Part shown: one piece after another, positions 32,077-40,835 of the stretch | Layout of the letters: each line of letters starts with the position of its first letter | How positions within the stretch are numbered: the first letter of the stretch is position 1 | NCBI RefSeq assembly: GCF_002741985.1 | Contig: NZ_APHW01000028.1 | Span: 35,027 to 99,026 of the forward strand | Length of the DNA stretch: 64,000 bases | Reading direction: 5' to 3' | DNA from: Vibrio rotiferianus CAIM 577 = LMG 21460 | Lineage (GTDB): Bacteria > Pseudomonadota > Gammaproteobacteria > Enterobacterales > Vibrionaceae | The notes under the pieces: model-generated | Databases searched by the model: none | Told to the model about the DNA's origin: nothing | Seen by the model: only the letters and a program-made list of their open reading frames with translations | Program-made: the position numbers and the translations under genes

Positions 32077-32511
32077 TTAATCCTTAATCCATATCTCTTG
32101 TCTGCGTTCAACTAAGTTAATTCCATTACCACATCGCACTGCCGCCTCAACTCGATAGAACACTTGATTATCAAGTTTTTTATCGCCCCCGTTGCATTCA
32201 AGACGAACCAAAGTACATTTTCCAAAATTGACTTCTTTCACTATTTCAGTGAACTGGCCATCAACGTCATCGTGGCAGTGACTCCCTACTGAGGGATCGG
32301 CTTCCCCCAAAGGATATATTTCTGTTAAAGCCCACTCTGTTGCCGATTGAGCAAGAAACCATGCCTGCGTACCAAGGAACTCTTTTGTCACAAGAGTTTG
32401 GTTTGACCAATTTATCTTGGTGATCGACGTCGCCATATAGCCCATAACAACAATGACGAATAAGCTAACAATAAAAACATTGCCTCTTTGGTGTTTATTT
32501 CTATGGGACAT
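32077..32511 (-). CDS. mshP: MSHA minor pseudopilin MshP
   Basis: This 144-residue protein begins MSHRNKHQRGNVFIVSLFVI. It has the type IV prepilin outline (short basic leader, Gly, hydrophobic helix), but position 5 after the Gly is Val, not Glu. Loss of Glu5 is typical of GspK-like subunits, which sit at the fibre tip. The start at 32511 overlaps the mshO stop by 11 bases; a longer frame to 32568 would overlap more and has a weaker leader. It directly precedes mshQ. Confidence 0.85.
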   Translation of the reverse strand: MSHRNKHQRGNVFIVSLFVIVVMGYMATSITKINWSNQTLVTKEFLGTQAWFLAQSATEWALTEIYPLGEADPSVGSHCHDDVDGQFTEIVKEVNFGKCTLVRLECNGGDKKLDNQVFYRVEAAVRCGNGINLVERRQEIWIKD

Positions 32512-33289
32512 TGAGTACCTGCACATCTTGTTGATAAACACTCTCCTCTCCATTTTGTTCAAAGGCAAATTTTAGATAAACAATGCCGCCAATCTGTAGG
32601 CTAGTGTTGGTATAATTAAAGGCACTCTTCGAAGCATCAATATCTTCAACTGGCACACCATTTCTTGTTAGCAGGCCACTGTCATTAGGTAAGACAGGCT
32701 GTACAATACAGTACCGAATCGCAGAATCTGGTTTATACAAATAAATACGAGCAGCAATGGATTGACTCGCTAATGGCAAAGGCAGAGCGAAACTATAAAA
32801 CTGCGCGTTACCGTCACCATCGTCGCTGTGTATTGATAGATCACTATCAATAGAAAAACTATTCCATGATACTGTACCAGTAGGGGGATTAAACAAGTCT
32901 TCATAGCGCGTTGGATTAATAACGAGCCTTAAATTTTCAGCGCTTTTTATCGTTCCACCCGGAACTTGCTCGCCGGTAACAAATAGCAAATTTGAAGTTC
33001 CAGGCTTCTCAAAGTAATACCCCGAGTTATAAGTCGGAACAAACTCCAAACACTCTGAACCACCAGAATTAGTGATACGGAAACTATTTGGAACTGCATG
33101 TCGAATTTCGCGCGAGAGTTTTTCCAATACAAATTGAGCTTGGGTTTGAATGCGTTGCCGTGAGTTTGCATCGACAAAACCTTTGACACCGACTTGCACG
33201 TACCCTGCAATCCCTAGCATGATAATACTACCGATAACGATAGTGACCACCATTTCAATAAGCGTAAAACCTTTACTCTCAGCTCGCAT
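32501..33289 (-). CDS. mshO: MSHA minor pilin MshO
   Basis: This 262-residue prepilin has the leader MRAESKG followed by FTLIEMVVTIVIGSIIM, with the normal Gly-Phe cleavage site and Glu5. The remainder is a large globular domain, as in GspJ/PilW-type minor pilins. Its start overlaps the mshD stop by one base, showing tight coupling in the mshC-D-O-P-Q series. It probably helps start pilus assembly together with MshC, MshD and MshP. Confidence 0.9.
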   Translation of the reverse strand: MRAESKGFTLIEMVVTIVIGSIIMLGIAGYVQVGVKGFVDANSRQRIQTQAQFVLEKLSREIRHAVPNSFRITNSGGSECLEFVPTYNSGYYFEKPGTSNLLFVTGEQVPGGTIKSAENLRLVINPTRYEDLFNPPTGTVSWNSFSIDSDLSIHSDDGDGNAQFYSFALPLPLASQSIAARIYLYKPDSAIRYCIVQPVLPNDSGLLTRNGVPVEDIDASKSAFNYTNTSLQIGGIVYLKFAFEQNGEESVYQQDVQVLNVP

Positions 33290-33867
33290 TAGTAATTACC
33301 TCTGTCGCCAAATAGAGACATAACTTGTGCGTTACTCGCAAAGATTTGTAATTCAACACGCCTCATTTTCGGGATAGCTTCGCCGTTCACATCCTTTGTT
33401 TTTTCAGTCACAGAAACCTGTACACGAAAGTTTTTGTATGTGTCATTGGCACTCAAACCGATTACATCTTGCAAAGCGTATTGAGGCATGCCGGCTGGGC
33501 AATCTACTTTTGTTTCGCTAGTAAACCAACAACCGATATAATCATCGACATCATTAAATGTGGCAGGGGTTGATTCACCATCATCTGTGTCAGCTTTGAG
33601 TTCTGAGCAATCCGGCGCACCTTCTTCACCACAGCGTAGCCAACCGCCATTGATATCACTATTGTGGTCAAAATTACGCGATAGTATTTGAGACATCATA
33701 CTTTGCCCCAGAGCGACCGCGCGAGATTGATAATGTGAGCTAGAAGCCTCTTTTATTGGAGGGATTAGGGCAGAAGAAAAAATGGTCATAGCGATCCCCA
33801 ACAAAACAATCGCGATGATCATCTCAATCAGAGTCATACCCAATTGCTCTTTTGGAAATCTTTTCAT
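33289..33867 (-). CDS. mshD: MSHA minor pilin MshD
   Basis: This 192-residue minor pilin has the leader MKRFPKEQLG and mature start MTLIEMIIAIVLLG with Glu5. Cysteines in LRCGEEGAPDCS and IGCWF suggest a disulphide-stabilised domain. ATG 33867 overlaps the mshC stop as ATGA; a TTG six bases upstream is a poorer start. It is GspI/PilV-like in position. Confidence 0.9.
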   Translation of the reverse strand: MKRFPKEQLGMTLIEMIIAIVLLGIAMTIFSSALIPPIKEASSSHYQSRAVALGQSMMSQILSRNFDHNSDINGGWLRCGEEGAPDCSELKADTDDGESTPATFNDVDDYIGCWFTSETKVDCPAGMPQYALQDVIGLSANDTYKNFRVQVSVTEKTKDVNGEAIPKMRRVELQIFASNAQVMSLFGDRGNY

Positions 33868-34331
33868 GAGCAAGTTCTCTTTTCTACATAACCTTGCGAA
33901 TTAATATGTATCGAACATGTTTTACCACTACCATTCTCTGTAATTTGAATCGTAGGTGTCGCACCACTTGGATTTCCCAATAAATTAAATTCAAGCTCTA
34001 GATTAGGAGAGAATGAAACCCCATCTGGCATAAACCAGTCACTTCTTGATGCAGTTTGAGACGAACATGATGCTTTTGAACCAATGCAGTTATTCGTTAC
34101 GTTTAAGATAAAGTCATTTTTGTCAACGATAGTAGTATCGCTAAGGTTGGATTGCATGCGATTGACTTGTACCTGACGAATAACCGCAATTGCCTGATCC
34201 TGTACCGCTGCAGCAGGAATACCCGCGCTTAGATAGCGACTGGCCGCATACAACGATACAACAGATAGAATAACGATCACCATGACCAACTCAATAAGAG
34301 TGAATCCCGATGAAATATGGCGAGCTTTCAT
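33864..34331 (-). CDS. mshC: MSHA minor pilin MshC
   Basis: This 155-residue prepilin has the leader MKARHISSG followed by FTLIELVMVIVILSVVSLYAA. The Gly-Phe cleavage site and Glu5 are present. Two cysteine pairs (NNCIGSKASCSS and KTCS...RTCS) point to disulphides. It resembles GspH/FimT-type minor pilins. A gap of 114 bases separates it from the short pilin-like gene upstream. Confidence 0.9.
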   Translation of the reverse strand: MKARHISSGFTLIELVMVIVILSVVSLYAASRYLSAGIPAAAVQDQAIAVIRQVQVNRMQSNLSDTTIVDKNDFILNVTNNCIGSKASCSSQTASRSDWFMPDGVSFSPNLELEFNLLGNPSGATPTIQITENGSGKTCSIHINSQGYVEKRTCS

Positions 34332-34445
34332 AGGGGCAACCTTACTTCACGACAAGCGATTAAATTATAAGCAAAAAAAGGGAGGGATATTGGGTAAAGA
34401 TCACACTTTTATATTAATTTGTGAGCACATTGTTAATTGTGAGAA

Positions 34446-34670
34446 TTAGTTTTTACTTCTGCCCATTTCTTCTTCAATACGATCATAAGTCTGTTTATTA
34501 CTCAGCGTTTCAGATACATGCTCTGCTGTTTGCTTGGTCTGCTCCCACTTAGCTTCATATGCTTCTGGCTCAAAGCTGATAAACCTTGGCAATACCACAT
34601 AACCAATCACACCCAAGATGATTAGTACAACCACAAACTCAATCGCACTAAGACCGGATGATTGACGCAT
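34446..34670 (-). CDS. Short type IV pilin-like protein, 74 residues
   Basis: The peptide starts MRQSSG, then LSAIEFVVVLIILGVIGYVVLP, so it has a prepilin leader, a cleavage Gly, Glu5 and the pilin helix. Only about 46 charged, helical residues follow (EAYEAKWEQTKQTAEHV), and no globular head. It lies between mshA and mshC. V. cholerae has mshB just before mshA, not here. This could be a reduced MshB, a minor subunit or an assembly factor. ATG 34670 is preferred because GGA lies nine bases before it; two in-frame upstream ATGs at 34679 and 34694 are alternatives. Confidence 0.75.
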   Translation of the reverse strand: MRQSSGLSAIEFVVVLIILGVIGYVVLPRFISFEPEAYEAKWEQTKQTAEHVSETLSNKQTYDRIEEEMGRSKN

Positions 34671-34708
34671 ATGTACCATTCCAAGATTAACCAAGGTATA
34701 GAGATAAA

Positions 34709-34725
34709 GGCCAGACTAGCTGGCC
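34709..34725 (-). terminator. Attenuator-like hairpin after mshA
   Basis: GGCCAG and CTGGCC pair around a five-base loop, followed on the minus strand by TTTATCTC. It lies 14 bases after the mshA stop, between the major pilin and the minor-pilin genes. A partial terminator here would give more MshA than downstream subunits. Confidence 0.5.
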
Positions 34726-34739
34726 ATTATTAGTTCGAC

Positions 34740-35219
34740 TTAACAACCAGAGTCCGTGATTGTCGTTTTTGCGGCTTTGGCAGACGTTTTGTCTGTAGCT
34801 TGGGTGTATTCAACATAACAGTTTGTATTTGTGATGTCTGATGCTTTTGTTGGAGCAGAATCTTGCTTAAAGCCAATCAGCATCTTTTTGTTTGCTGTAT
34901 CTTGATAATAAGACCAATCTTCATCCAAACCAACTACCGCATTACCAAGTCCCTTATCTGTCGCTGTTGGGTAACCAAATGCAGCAGAAATACTTCCATC
35001 AACATTTGATGTTGTTGCTGTTTCTACACCTTCGACCGCAGCTTTACCATAAGTAATGCCTGCCGCACCATCGATAGCACCTTTTAAGCCTTGGATCGAA
35101 GCTTTTCGTGCATCATTTTGTAAGTTAAGGAAGCGTGGCGCAGCCGTTACCGCTAGGATACCTAGGATCACAATTACCACCACAAGCTCGATAAGGGTAA
35201 AACCACCTTGTCTTTTCAT
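34740..35219 (-). CDS. mshA: MSHA major pilin MshA
   Basis: This 159-residue type IVa prepilin has the leader MKRQGG and mature start FTLIELVVVIVILGILAVTAAP, with Glu5. The variable globular domain contains a C-terminal cysteine pair (NTNCYVEY and DSGC), the D-region disulphide of type IV pilins. The start at 35219 follows an AGAGAGAG site; longer frames upstream would put extra residues before the leader. MSHA pili mediate attachment to chitin and surfaces in vibrios. It could instead be named mshB by position, but it has major-pilin features. Confidence 0.87.
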   Translation of the reverse strand: MKRQGGFTLIELVVVIVILGILAVTAAPRFLNLQNDARKASIQGLKGAIDGAAGITYGKAAVEGVETATTSNVDGSISAAFGYPTATDKGLGNAVVGLDEDWSYYQDTANKKMLIGFKQDSAPTKASDITNTNCYVEYTQATDKTSAKAAKTTITDSGC

Positions 35220-35408
35220 TGTTTCTCTCTCTTTTGTAAACATGCAGAGTGACTGCAACGTTAAGGTCACGCGACCATTTGTGTTATTGCCTAAATTAGT
35301 GCCGATGGTTACGAATCACTCACTAGTTAAGCGAAATCTGGATTGATAAATTTGCAATGTGTAACAGGATAATTAGTTTACAAATTTCCAATTTTTTAAT
35401 ACGAAGTT

Positions 35409-35414
35409 ATTATA
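35409..35414 (-). promoter_or_regulatory. Candidate -10 element of the mshA transcript
   Basis: TATAAT on the minus strand lies in the 237-base AT-rich gap between mshF and mshA. No convincing -35 is present, so it might need an activator. A separate promoter for the structural genes is known in V. cholerae MSHA. Confidence 0.35.
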
Positions 35415-35456
35415 CCGAACTAGCGTCTCATTTATAGCACTAAAGTGTCAAAAAAC

Positions 35457-35918
35457 TTACCTTGCCGAGTTTTCGACATCAATTTGCAAGTGGTTAGCAT
35501 TAAATGTCACGAATACCAGCTGTTGACTTGAATACCTGTACATACAAAGGTACTCATCACCTTTGGTAATCAGTTTTATTTCTGACAAATTAGCCCTCAT
35601 AATCTTACGCTGAGGGTAATGAATCGTTAACCAACTATCACAATCAAATTGTTCACTCTCATCAAGCGGCAATACTAGCCCTGCGTCAGTCATTAACAAT
35701 ATTGAGCCATCGACCTCGATCGAATCTGGTTCGCCCTTCATCAACCAAATACTTCGATAACGATTAACACTATCTAGCATCCAATTTTTGGCTAGACTTG
35801 CTCCTGTATCATCTAACTCTTTTTGCAGAGGAGCCAAACTCTCTAGCAGTGCGACTAGCACCGCAGCGACAAATGTCCCCCACATTATAAGCCTTGCACT
35901 TTCTCGGTTTTCAATCAC
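35457..35918 (-). CDS. mshF: MSHA biogenesis protein MshF
   Basis: This 153-residue protein has a single N-terminal membrane helix (about 10-27, IMWGTFVAAVLVALLESL) and a short periplasmic domain with two cysteines (QFDCDSW and EYLCMYR). It is named for its place between mshG and the pilin genes, which is that of mshF in V. cholerae. The biochemical role is unknown. It is three bases from mshG. Confidence 0.8.
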   Translation of the reverse strand: MIENRESARLIMWGTFVAAVLVALLESLAPLQKELDDTGASLAKNWMLDSVNRYRSIWLMKGEPDSIEVDGSILLMTDAGLVLPLDESEQFDCDSWLTIHYPQRKIMRANLSEIKLITKGDEYLCMYRYSSQQLVFVTFNANHLQIDVENSAR

Positions 35919-35921
35919 ACT

Positions 35922-37142
35922 TTAGCCTTTGATTATATCGAGCATACCCCACATAGGCAGGAAGATACCCAAGGCTAATACCATAACCATACCCGCCACA
36001 ATCACCAAAAGTAGCGGTTCTATTCGTGCAGTTAAGGTCTTAAGATCATAATCTACTTCTCGATCATAAAAGTCTGCGACCTCGAGCAATAATTCATCAA
36101 TTCGACCCGTTTCTTCACCGACGGCAATCATCTGAATAACCAGAGGTGTAAAAATTTTACTATTCACTGCCGTCACAGAAATAGTGCTTCCCGCTTCGAT
36201 GGAGGATTTCATCTCAACGATTCGATTCTCTAGGAACTTATTGCCCAGCGCCTCACCAGCCAAAGCCAATGATTGGTTCAGCGGCACACCTGACTTAAGC
36301 ATCAGTGAAAAAGTTCGAGAAAAACGAGAAAGCTGAGCACGATTGACGATATCACCGACAATAGGAACTCTTAGTCGAAACTTATCAAATTTTTCTCGCC
36401 CATCTGCGGTAGCTATCCAAGCTCGAAAAACGAGGAATGCTCCAACAATCAGAGCAATGAGCAAGCCCCAGTAATTAACGAAAAAGCTCGATGTTGCAAT
36501 TAGCACACGTGTTGGTAAGGGAAGTTCGACGCCAAAACGAGTAAACATGGTAGCAAATTGCGGAATCACAAAAATATTCAAAATGAACATTGCGATCGTG
36601 ATAAATACGATGACAAACGTCGGGTACCGCATTGCGGCTTTGATACGTTTACGAGTTTCTAACTCTTGCTCATAGTAACTAGCCAACTGCAATAAAGCTT
36701 GATCTAAACGACCGGTGTTTTCACCCACATTGATCATGGAGACAAACAAAGGGCTAAACACTTTGCTGTGTGGCTGCATTGCAGCAGATAGTCCTCGGCC
36801 GTTACTAAGCTCAGAGACAACATCTTCAAGCGCATCTTTTAACTGTTGATTTTCACAGTTTTGCAATAGACCACGCATAGAACGCAGCAGTGGTACCCCA
36901 GCTTTAGTTAAACTGAATAACTGGCGACAGAACAGAATAATGACTTCAAGAGGAATCGCAGGTACAAGCAATTTAGATAAACTAAAGCTACTAGCATTAG
37001 ATGCCTTTCTTAACTGAATATTTAGAGGAATAACCCCTTTATTCATTAATGCTTCCGCGGCTGCCTCTTCATTAACGGCATCAATCTTGCCTTTGGTCGC
37101 CGAACCAGTCAGTGTTCGGCCTTGATAACTGAATGTTGGCAT
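35922..37142 (-). CDS. mshG: MSHA inner-membrane platform protein MshG
   Basis: This 406-residue protein is of the PilC/GspF family. It contains two related cytosolic T2SF domains (about 70-190 and 275-395) with the repeated FVSMINVGENTGRLDQALLQ and LVIQMIAVGEETGRIDELLL signatures, and three membrane helices. It is the platform on which the MshE motor acts to add pilin subunits. It follows mshE by eight bases. Confidence 0.95.
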   Translation of the reverse strand: MPTFSYQGRTLTGSATKGKIDAVNEEAAAEALMNKGVIPLNIQLRKASNASSFSLSKLLVPAIPLEVIILFCRQLFSLTKAGVPLLRSMRGLLQNCENQQLKDALEDVVSELSNGRGLSAAMQPHSKVFSPLFVSMINVGENTGRLDQALLQLASYYEQELETRKRIKAAMRYPTFVIVFITIAMFILNIFVIPQFATMFTRFGVELPLPTRVLIATSSFFVNYWGLLIALIVGAFLVFRAWIATADGREKFDKFRLRVPIVGDIVNRAQLSRFSRTFSLMLKSGVPLNQSLALAGEALGNKFLENRIVEMKSSIEAGSTISVTAVNSKIFTPLVIQMIAVGEETGRIDELLLEVADFYDREVDYDLKTLTARIEPLLLVIVAGMVMVLALGIFLPMWGMLDIIKG

Positions 37143-37150
37143 CTAATCAC

Positions 37151-38875
37151 CTACATTAAGATTGCATCTGCTTTACCAGATGAATCGCCTTCACCAAGCG
37201 CCATGACTTCATCAAGGCTAACAACACCTTGCAAAGCCAGCTCCATCGCGGAAGCCAACAAGGGCTTGTAGGATGTTGATTGACGAGCCGCTTGTGCAAA
37301 ACCAACCGCATCGTTCGCTCGCAGCTTATCCATCATCTCATGCTCTAATTCCAACATTTCAAACACGCCGATTCGGCCTCGATAGCCGGTTAAGTTACAG
37401 TTCTGACAGCCTTTTCCTTTATGAAAAACAGCATTTAACTGATTAGGGAAACGTCCTGACAACCACTGTTGCCGAGACTCGTCGACAACATCTTCAGTCT
37501 TACAATCAGGGCAAACTCGGCGAACCAATCGTTGAGCAACAACCGCACGAACTGCACTCGCAACAAGATAGCCAGGTGCACCCATATCTATCATTCGTAA
37601 AGCACTATCTACTGCATCATTGGTATGCAGCGTACTCAAAACTAAGTGGCCTGTTAAAGCTGCACGCAAACCAATCTCTACCGTTTCTTGGTCTCGCATC
37701 TCACCAACTAAGATGATATCTGGATCTTGACGAAGGAAAGTACGTAGTACTCGTGAGAAAGTAAGATCAATTTTATTATTGATCTGTACTTGTGTAATAC
37801 GTGGTAGGCGGTATTCCACAGGGTCTTCTGCAGTAATGATCTTCTTACCCGGTTCATTTAACTCACTTAATGCACCGTATAGCGTTGTCGTTTTACCCGA
37901 ACCTGTTGGGCCAGTCACTAAGATCATGCCATGCGGGCGAGATAACTGACGGCGTAAACGAGTCAGCAAATCAGCAGGTAAGCCTGAGTCTTCTAGTTTT
38001 CGTAGACCTGAAGACTGGTTAAGCAAGCGCATTACCACAGATTCGCCATATTGAGTTGGCAGCGTCGACATACGAATATCGATGGATTGACCACGAACCT
38101 TAATGTTAAAGCGACCATCTTGCGGCAAACGCTTTTCAGAAATATCTAGGTGTGCCATCAGTTTAAGGCGTAAAACTAAGGCTGATGCGACATTGACTTC
38201 ATTTAGGATGGTTTCATGCAAAACACCATCAACACGCTGACGGAGACGAAGCACTTTATCATCTGGCTCAATATGAATATCAGATGCACCCACCTGCACG
38301 GCATCTTCAAACATTGAGTTAACCAACTTAACAACCGTAACTTCTTCACTTTCCGTCTCTTCAATACCATAATCAAACACATCAACATCCTGATGCTCGG
38401 CTTGAAGCTGTTCGGCGAAAGAGGCGATTTCCTTAGTTCGGCGATAATAGCGGTCAAAGCTTTCCACCAATTGTCGCTCAGAAGCAATAATAAACTCTAA
38501 AGCGTATTCACCGAGCAAGTTCATTAACGATTCTTGAGTGAACAGATCCGCAGGATCGCTCATGGCAACTCTTAACGTATCACCGTTTTGCGCAACCACC
38601 ATGGCACGTAAACGACGAGCATGAACTTCCGGTAAAAGTTGCACCGCATCAGCATCAATTGGCGCACGGCTTAAGTCAATGAGCGGTAAACCTAATTGCT
38701 GAGAGAGAAAGTTCAGCATTTGCTTTTCAGAAATAAACCCTAAAGCAATCAAAGCATCGCCTAATTTTTGCCCTGTCTCATGTTGGCTGGCAAGGGCTTG
38801 CTGCACTTGTTCTTCTGTAACAATGCCCTCTTCAACAAGCAGGTCACCAAGACGCTTCCTTAATTGGATTTTCAT
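37151..38875 (-). CDS. mshE: MSHA pilus extension ATPase MshE
   Basis: This 574-residue GspE/PilB-type motor drives pilus extension. The N-terminus carries two tandem RLG/KLG-led motifs (about 7-30 and 36-59: RLGDLLVEEG and KLGDALIALG). This is the MshEN fold shown in V. cholerae MshE to bind cyclic di-GMP. Walker A is GPTGSGKTT (322-330), and a four-cysteine zinc site follows (CPDC and CQNC). The start overlaps the mshN stop as ATGA. Pilus extension should therefore respond to c-di-GMP. Confidence 0.96.
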   Translation of the reverse strand: MKIQLRKRLGDLLVEEGIVTEEQVQQALASQHETGQKLGDALIALGFISEKQMLNFLSQQLGLPLIDLSRAPIDADAVQLLPEVHARRLRAMVVAQNGDTLRVAMSDPADLFTQESLMNLLGEYALEFIIASERQLVESFDRYYRRTKEIASFAEQLQAEHQDVDVFDYGIEETESEEVTVVKLVNSMFEDAVQVGASDIHIEPDDKVLRLRQRVDGVLHETILNEVNVASALVLRLKLMAHLDISEKRLPQDGRFNIKVRGQSIDIRMSTLPTQYGESVVMRLLNQSSGLRKLEDSGLPADLLTRLRRQLSRPHGMILVTGPTGSGKTTTLYGALSELNEPGKKIITAEDPVEYRLPRITQVQINNKIDLTFSRVLRTFLRQDPDIILVGEMRDQETVEIGLRAALTGHLVLSTLHTNDAVDSALRMIDMGAPGYLVASAVRAVVAQRLVRRVCPDCKTEDVVDESRQQWLSGRFPNQLNAVFHKGKGCQNCNLTGYRGRIGVFEMLELEHEMMDKLRANDAVGFAQAARQSTSYKPLLASAMELALQGVVSLDEVMALGEGDSSGKADAILM

Positions 38876-39969
38876 TCTGCTCCCTCCAGCTGCTTCAAGA
38901 TACTCAGTCTATCTCTAATAAATGCTTGAGATTGATTAGACACGCCCACTTTTCCTAATGCTTGCTGGTAGGAGTAGACCGCTGCTTTGATTTGGACTTT
39001 ACGCTCTTGCTGAATGGCTAACCCAAGCCACCAGCGGGCATTCTCAGGCTCTCTTTGCGTTAAAAGCTGATAACTTTCTAACGCGAATTCCGTTTGTTTC
39101 TGCTTTTGAGCCAAAGCAGCTCGCATTGCCAAATAATCTCGAGTTGGGTTATCTGGCATAAACACTAATGGACTCAATGCCGCTTCAGGCTGGTTTGCTT
39201 TCACTAACAACTTGGATAATGCAAGCCTTAGTGGCTGGTTATCGTTGTCTAACTTAATACCAGCCTGAAGGATCTCGTACGCCTTTCTGGTATCACTTTT
39301 ACCAAAATATAATGCCGCTAGTTTTTGTCTCGCTTCAATATTCGATGGCTCATACCGCAGCGCTTCTGCATAAGCGGCCATGGCTTCTTGCATATCATTT
39401 GAATCCATCGCTTTACCAGCACGATTCATAGCTTTAGTAGCGAGTTGTTGATGGCTTAGTTCCACCTGCTCAATATGCATCGAGCTCGCTTCATCAACGA
39501 CTTCCAGTGGCTCATTACTCAGCGTCGCTGGTTCTGCTATTGATTGATTATCTTCTGCCACCACTTTTTTAGGCATAGAAGCAAGAGGTTGAGGAGAATA
39601 AATTTCTTCGGTCGCTATCTGCTCTGATTGGTTAGCGCGAACATGACCCACTTCAATGTTTTTTGTTGCAACAACTTGCTGTAATTGAGGCGTTGTTTTG
39701 GTTGTTGGAGAGCTAGCATCTACATTTGCCACCTTTTTAGCCACAATATCAGCCCCTGCTAATACCACTTCATTAACGTTGTCCGGCGTAGGCGCTTGAG
39801 ATACGGCCCACCCTCCGATAGCCAAACTCATAGAAAAGCCCGCAATTAACCATAACCAGGGCTTTCTTTTAGCAACGACCGGAACTTCCGCTCTTGATAG
39901 CTCAGGTTTATGCTCCTTCTCTGCTAGTTCAGATAAAGCTTTGTTAATTGCACTCAAGATCGGCTCCAT
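38872..39969 (-). CDS. mshN: MSHA biogenesis TPR protein MshN
   Basis: This 365-residue protein has one membrane helix (about 37-54, LWLIAGFSMSLAIGGWAV) and a long Pro/Ser/Thr-rich periplasmic linker. A C-terminal series of TPR repeats (about 185-350, MNRAGKAMDSNDMQEAMAAYAEALRYEPSNIEARQ in pattern) follows. TPR proteins of this type dock to secretins, so it probably links the inner membrane to MshL. It overlaps mshM by 16 bases. Confidence 0.9.
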   Translation of the reverse strand: MEPILSAINKALSELAEKEHKPELSRAEVPVVAKRKPWLWLIAGFSMSLAIGGWAVSQAPTPDNVNEVVLAGADIVAKKVANVDASSPTTKTTPQLQQVVATKNIEVGHVRANQSEQIATEEIYSPQPLASMPKKVVAEDNQSIAEPATLSNEPLEVVDEASSMHIEQVELSHQQLATKAMNRAGKAMDSNDMQEAMAAYAEALRYEPSNIEARQKLAALYFGKSDTRKAYEILQAGIKLDNDNQPLRLALSKLLVKANQPEAALSPLVFMPDNPTRDYLAMRAALAQKQKQTEFALESYQLLTQREPENARWWLGLAIQQERKVQIKAAVYSYQQALGKVGVSNQSQAFIRDRLSILKQLEGAE

Positions 39970-40799
39970 CCCCAGAATATCGGGGTCTTAAACTTTGGTT
40001 TACAGGCATCAAGGGTGTCATGCATTGCCGCGTAAACGTGTTGATTCTTAATTAATGTACAGCGGTCATTAAACGCCGTGAGTAATGATTTATGACAAAT
40101 CTGATTAATTAGCCTAGGAACCCCAGAAGCAGAGCGCCATATTGCTTTTTTCTGCTCAATGCTAAAAATGTGCGCCCCATTTCCCGCTTTATTAAGTCGG
40201 TTATCCATATAGGCAACGCCTTCATCTAAATTGAGAGTACGTAATTCACAATTGAATGTGATGCGCTGTCGGAACTGCCGCAAATTGTGACTTAACAGGC
40301 GCTCCTCAAGTTCAGGCTGACCAAACAAAACTAACTGGAGTAGTTTGTCTTTCTCGGTCTCTAGATTCCCAAATAGGCGCAAAGTTTCTAATGCTTCAAA
40401 AGACAGTGCTTGAGCTTCATCAACAATTAAGACGGTTCTTTTTCCTACTGAGCGAACACAGATCAATCGTTCTTGAATAAGCTCCACAACATTTAGCGGA
40501 TCAGCATTTTTAATTCCAAGCTCTCTAGCCACCGCTAGTTGCAATTGAGCCCCTGTAAGCGCAGGGTTTGGCAAGTAAATCAGCTCGGCATCATCTTCAA
40601 TTTGCTCAATCAGCTTTCGACAAACCATGGTTTTGCCTGTTCCCACTTCCCCAACCACTTTGATGACACCCTCTCCCATATGAATCGCTGCGATGATGGT
40701 TTGAATGGATTCATAATGAGGAGCTAACCCCAAAAACAGTTCTGTATTTGGGGTTAGTGAAAATGGTTGTAAGCGAAAACCAAAATGCGATAGATACAT
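39954..40799 (-). CDS. mshM: MSHA ATPase MshM (ExeA-like)
   Basis: This 281-residue AAA+ ATPase has Walker A GEVGTGKT (about 51-58), Walker B TVLIVDEAQAL, and a sensor region LLSHNLRQFRQRITF. It is similar to ExeA/GspA N-terminal domains, which help to place secretins in the cell wall. It has no peptidoglycan-binding domain of its own here. It lies between mshL and mshN and overlaps mshN. Confidence 0.92.
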   Translation of the reverse strand: MYLSHFGFRLQPFSLTPNTELFLGLAPHYESIQTIIAAIHMGEGVIKVVGEVGTGKTMVCRKLIEQIEDDAELIYLPNPALTGAQLQLAVARELGIKNADPLNVVELIQERLICVRSVGKRTVLIVDEAQALSFEALETLRLFGNLETEKDKLLQLVLFGQPELEERLLSHNLRQFRQRITFNCELRTLNLDEGVAYMDNRLNKAGNGAHIFSIEQKKAIWRSASGVPRLINQICHKSLLTAFNDRCTLIKNQHVYAAMHDTLDACKPKFKTPIFWGWSRS

Positions 40800-40835
40800 A
40801 CGCTTATCAGCCCACTAGTTTAAGTGTTGACTGCA

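Noticed and set aside
32073..32111. Longer start of mshQ at 32111
   Set aside because: It would overlap mshP and place 13 residues before a normal signal peptide.
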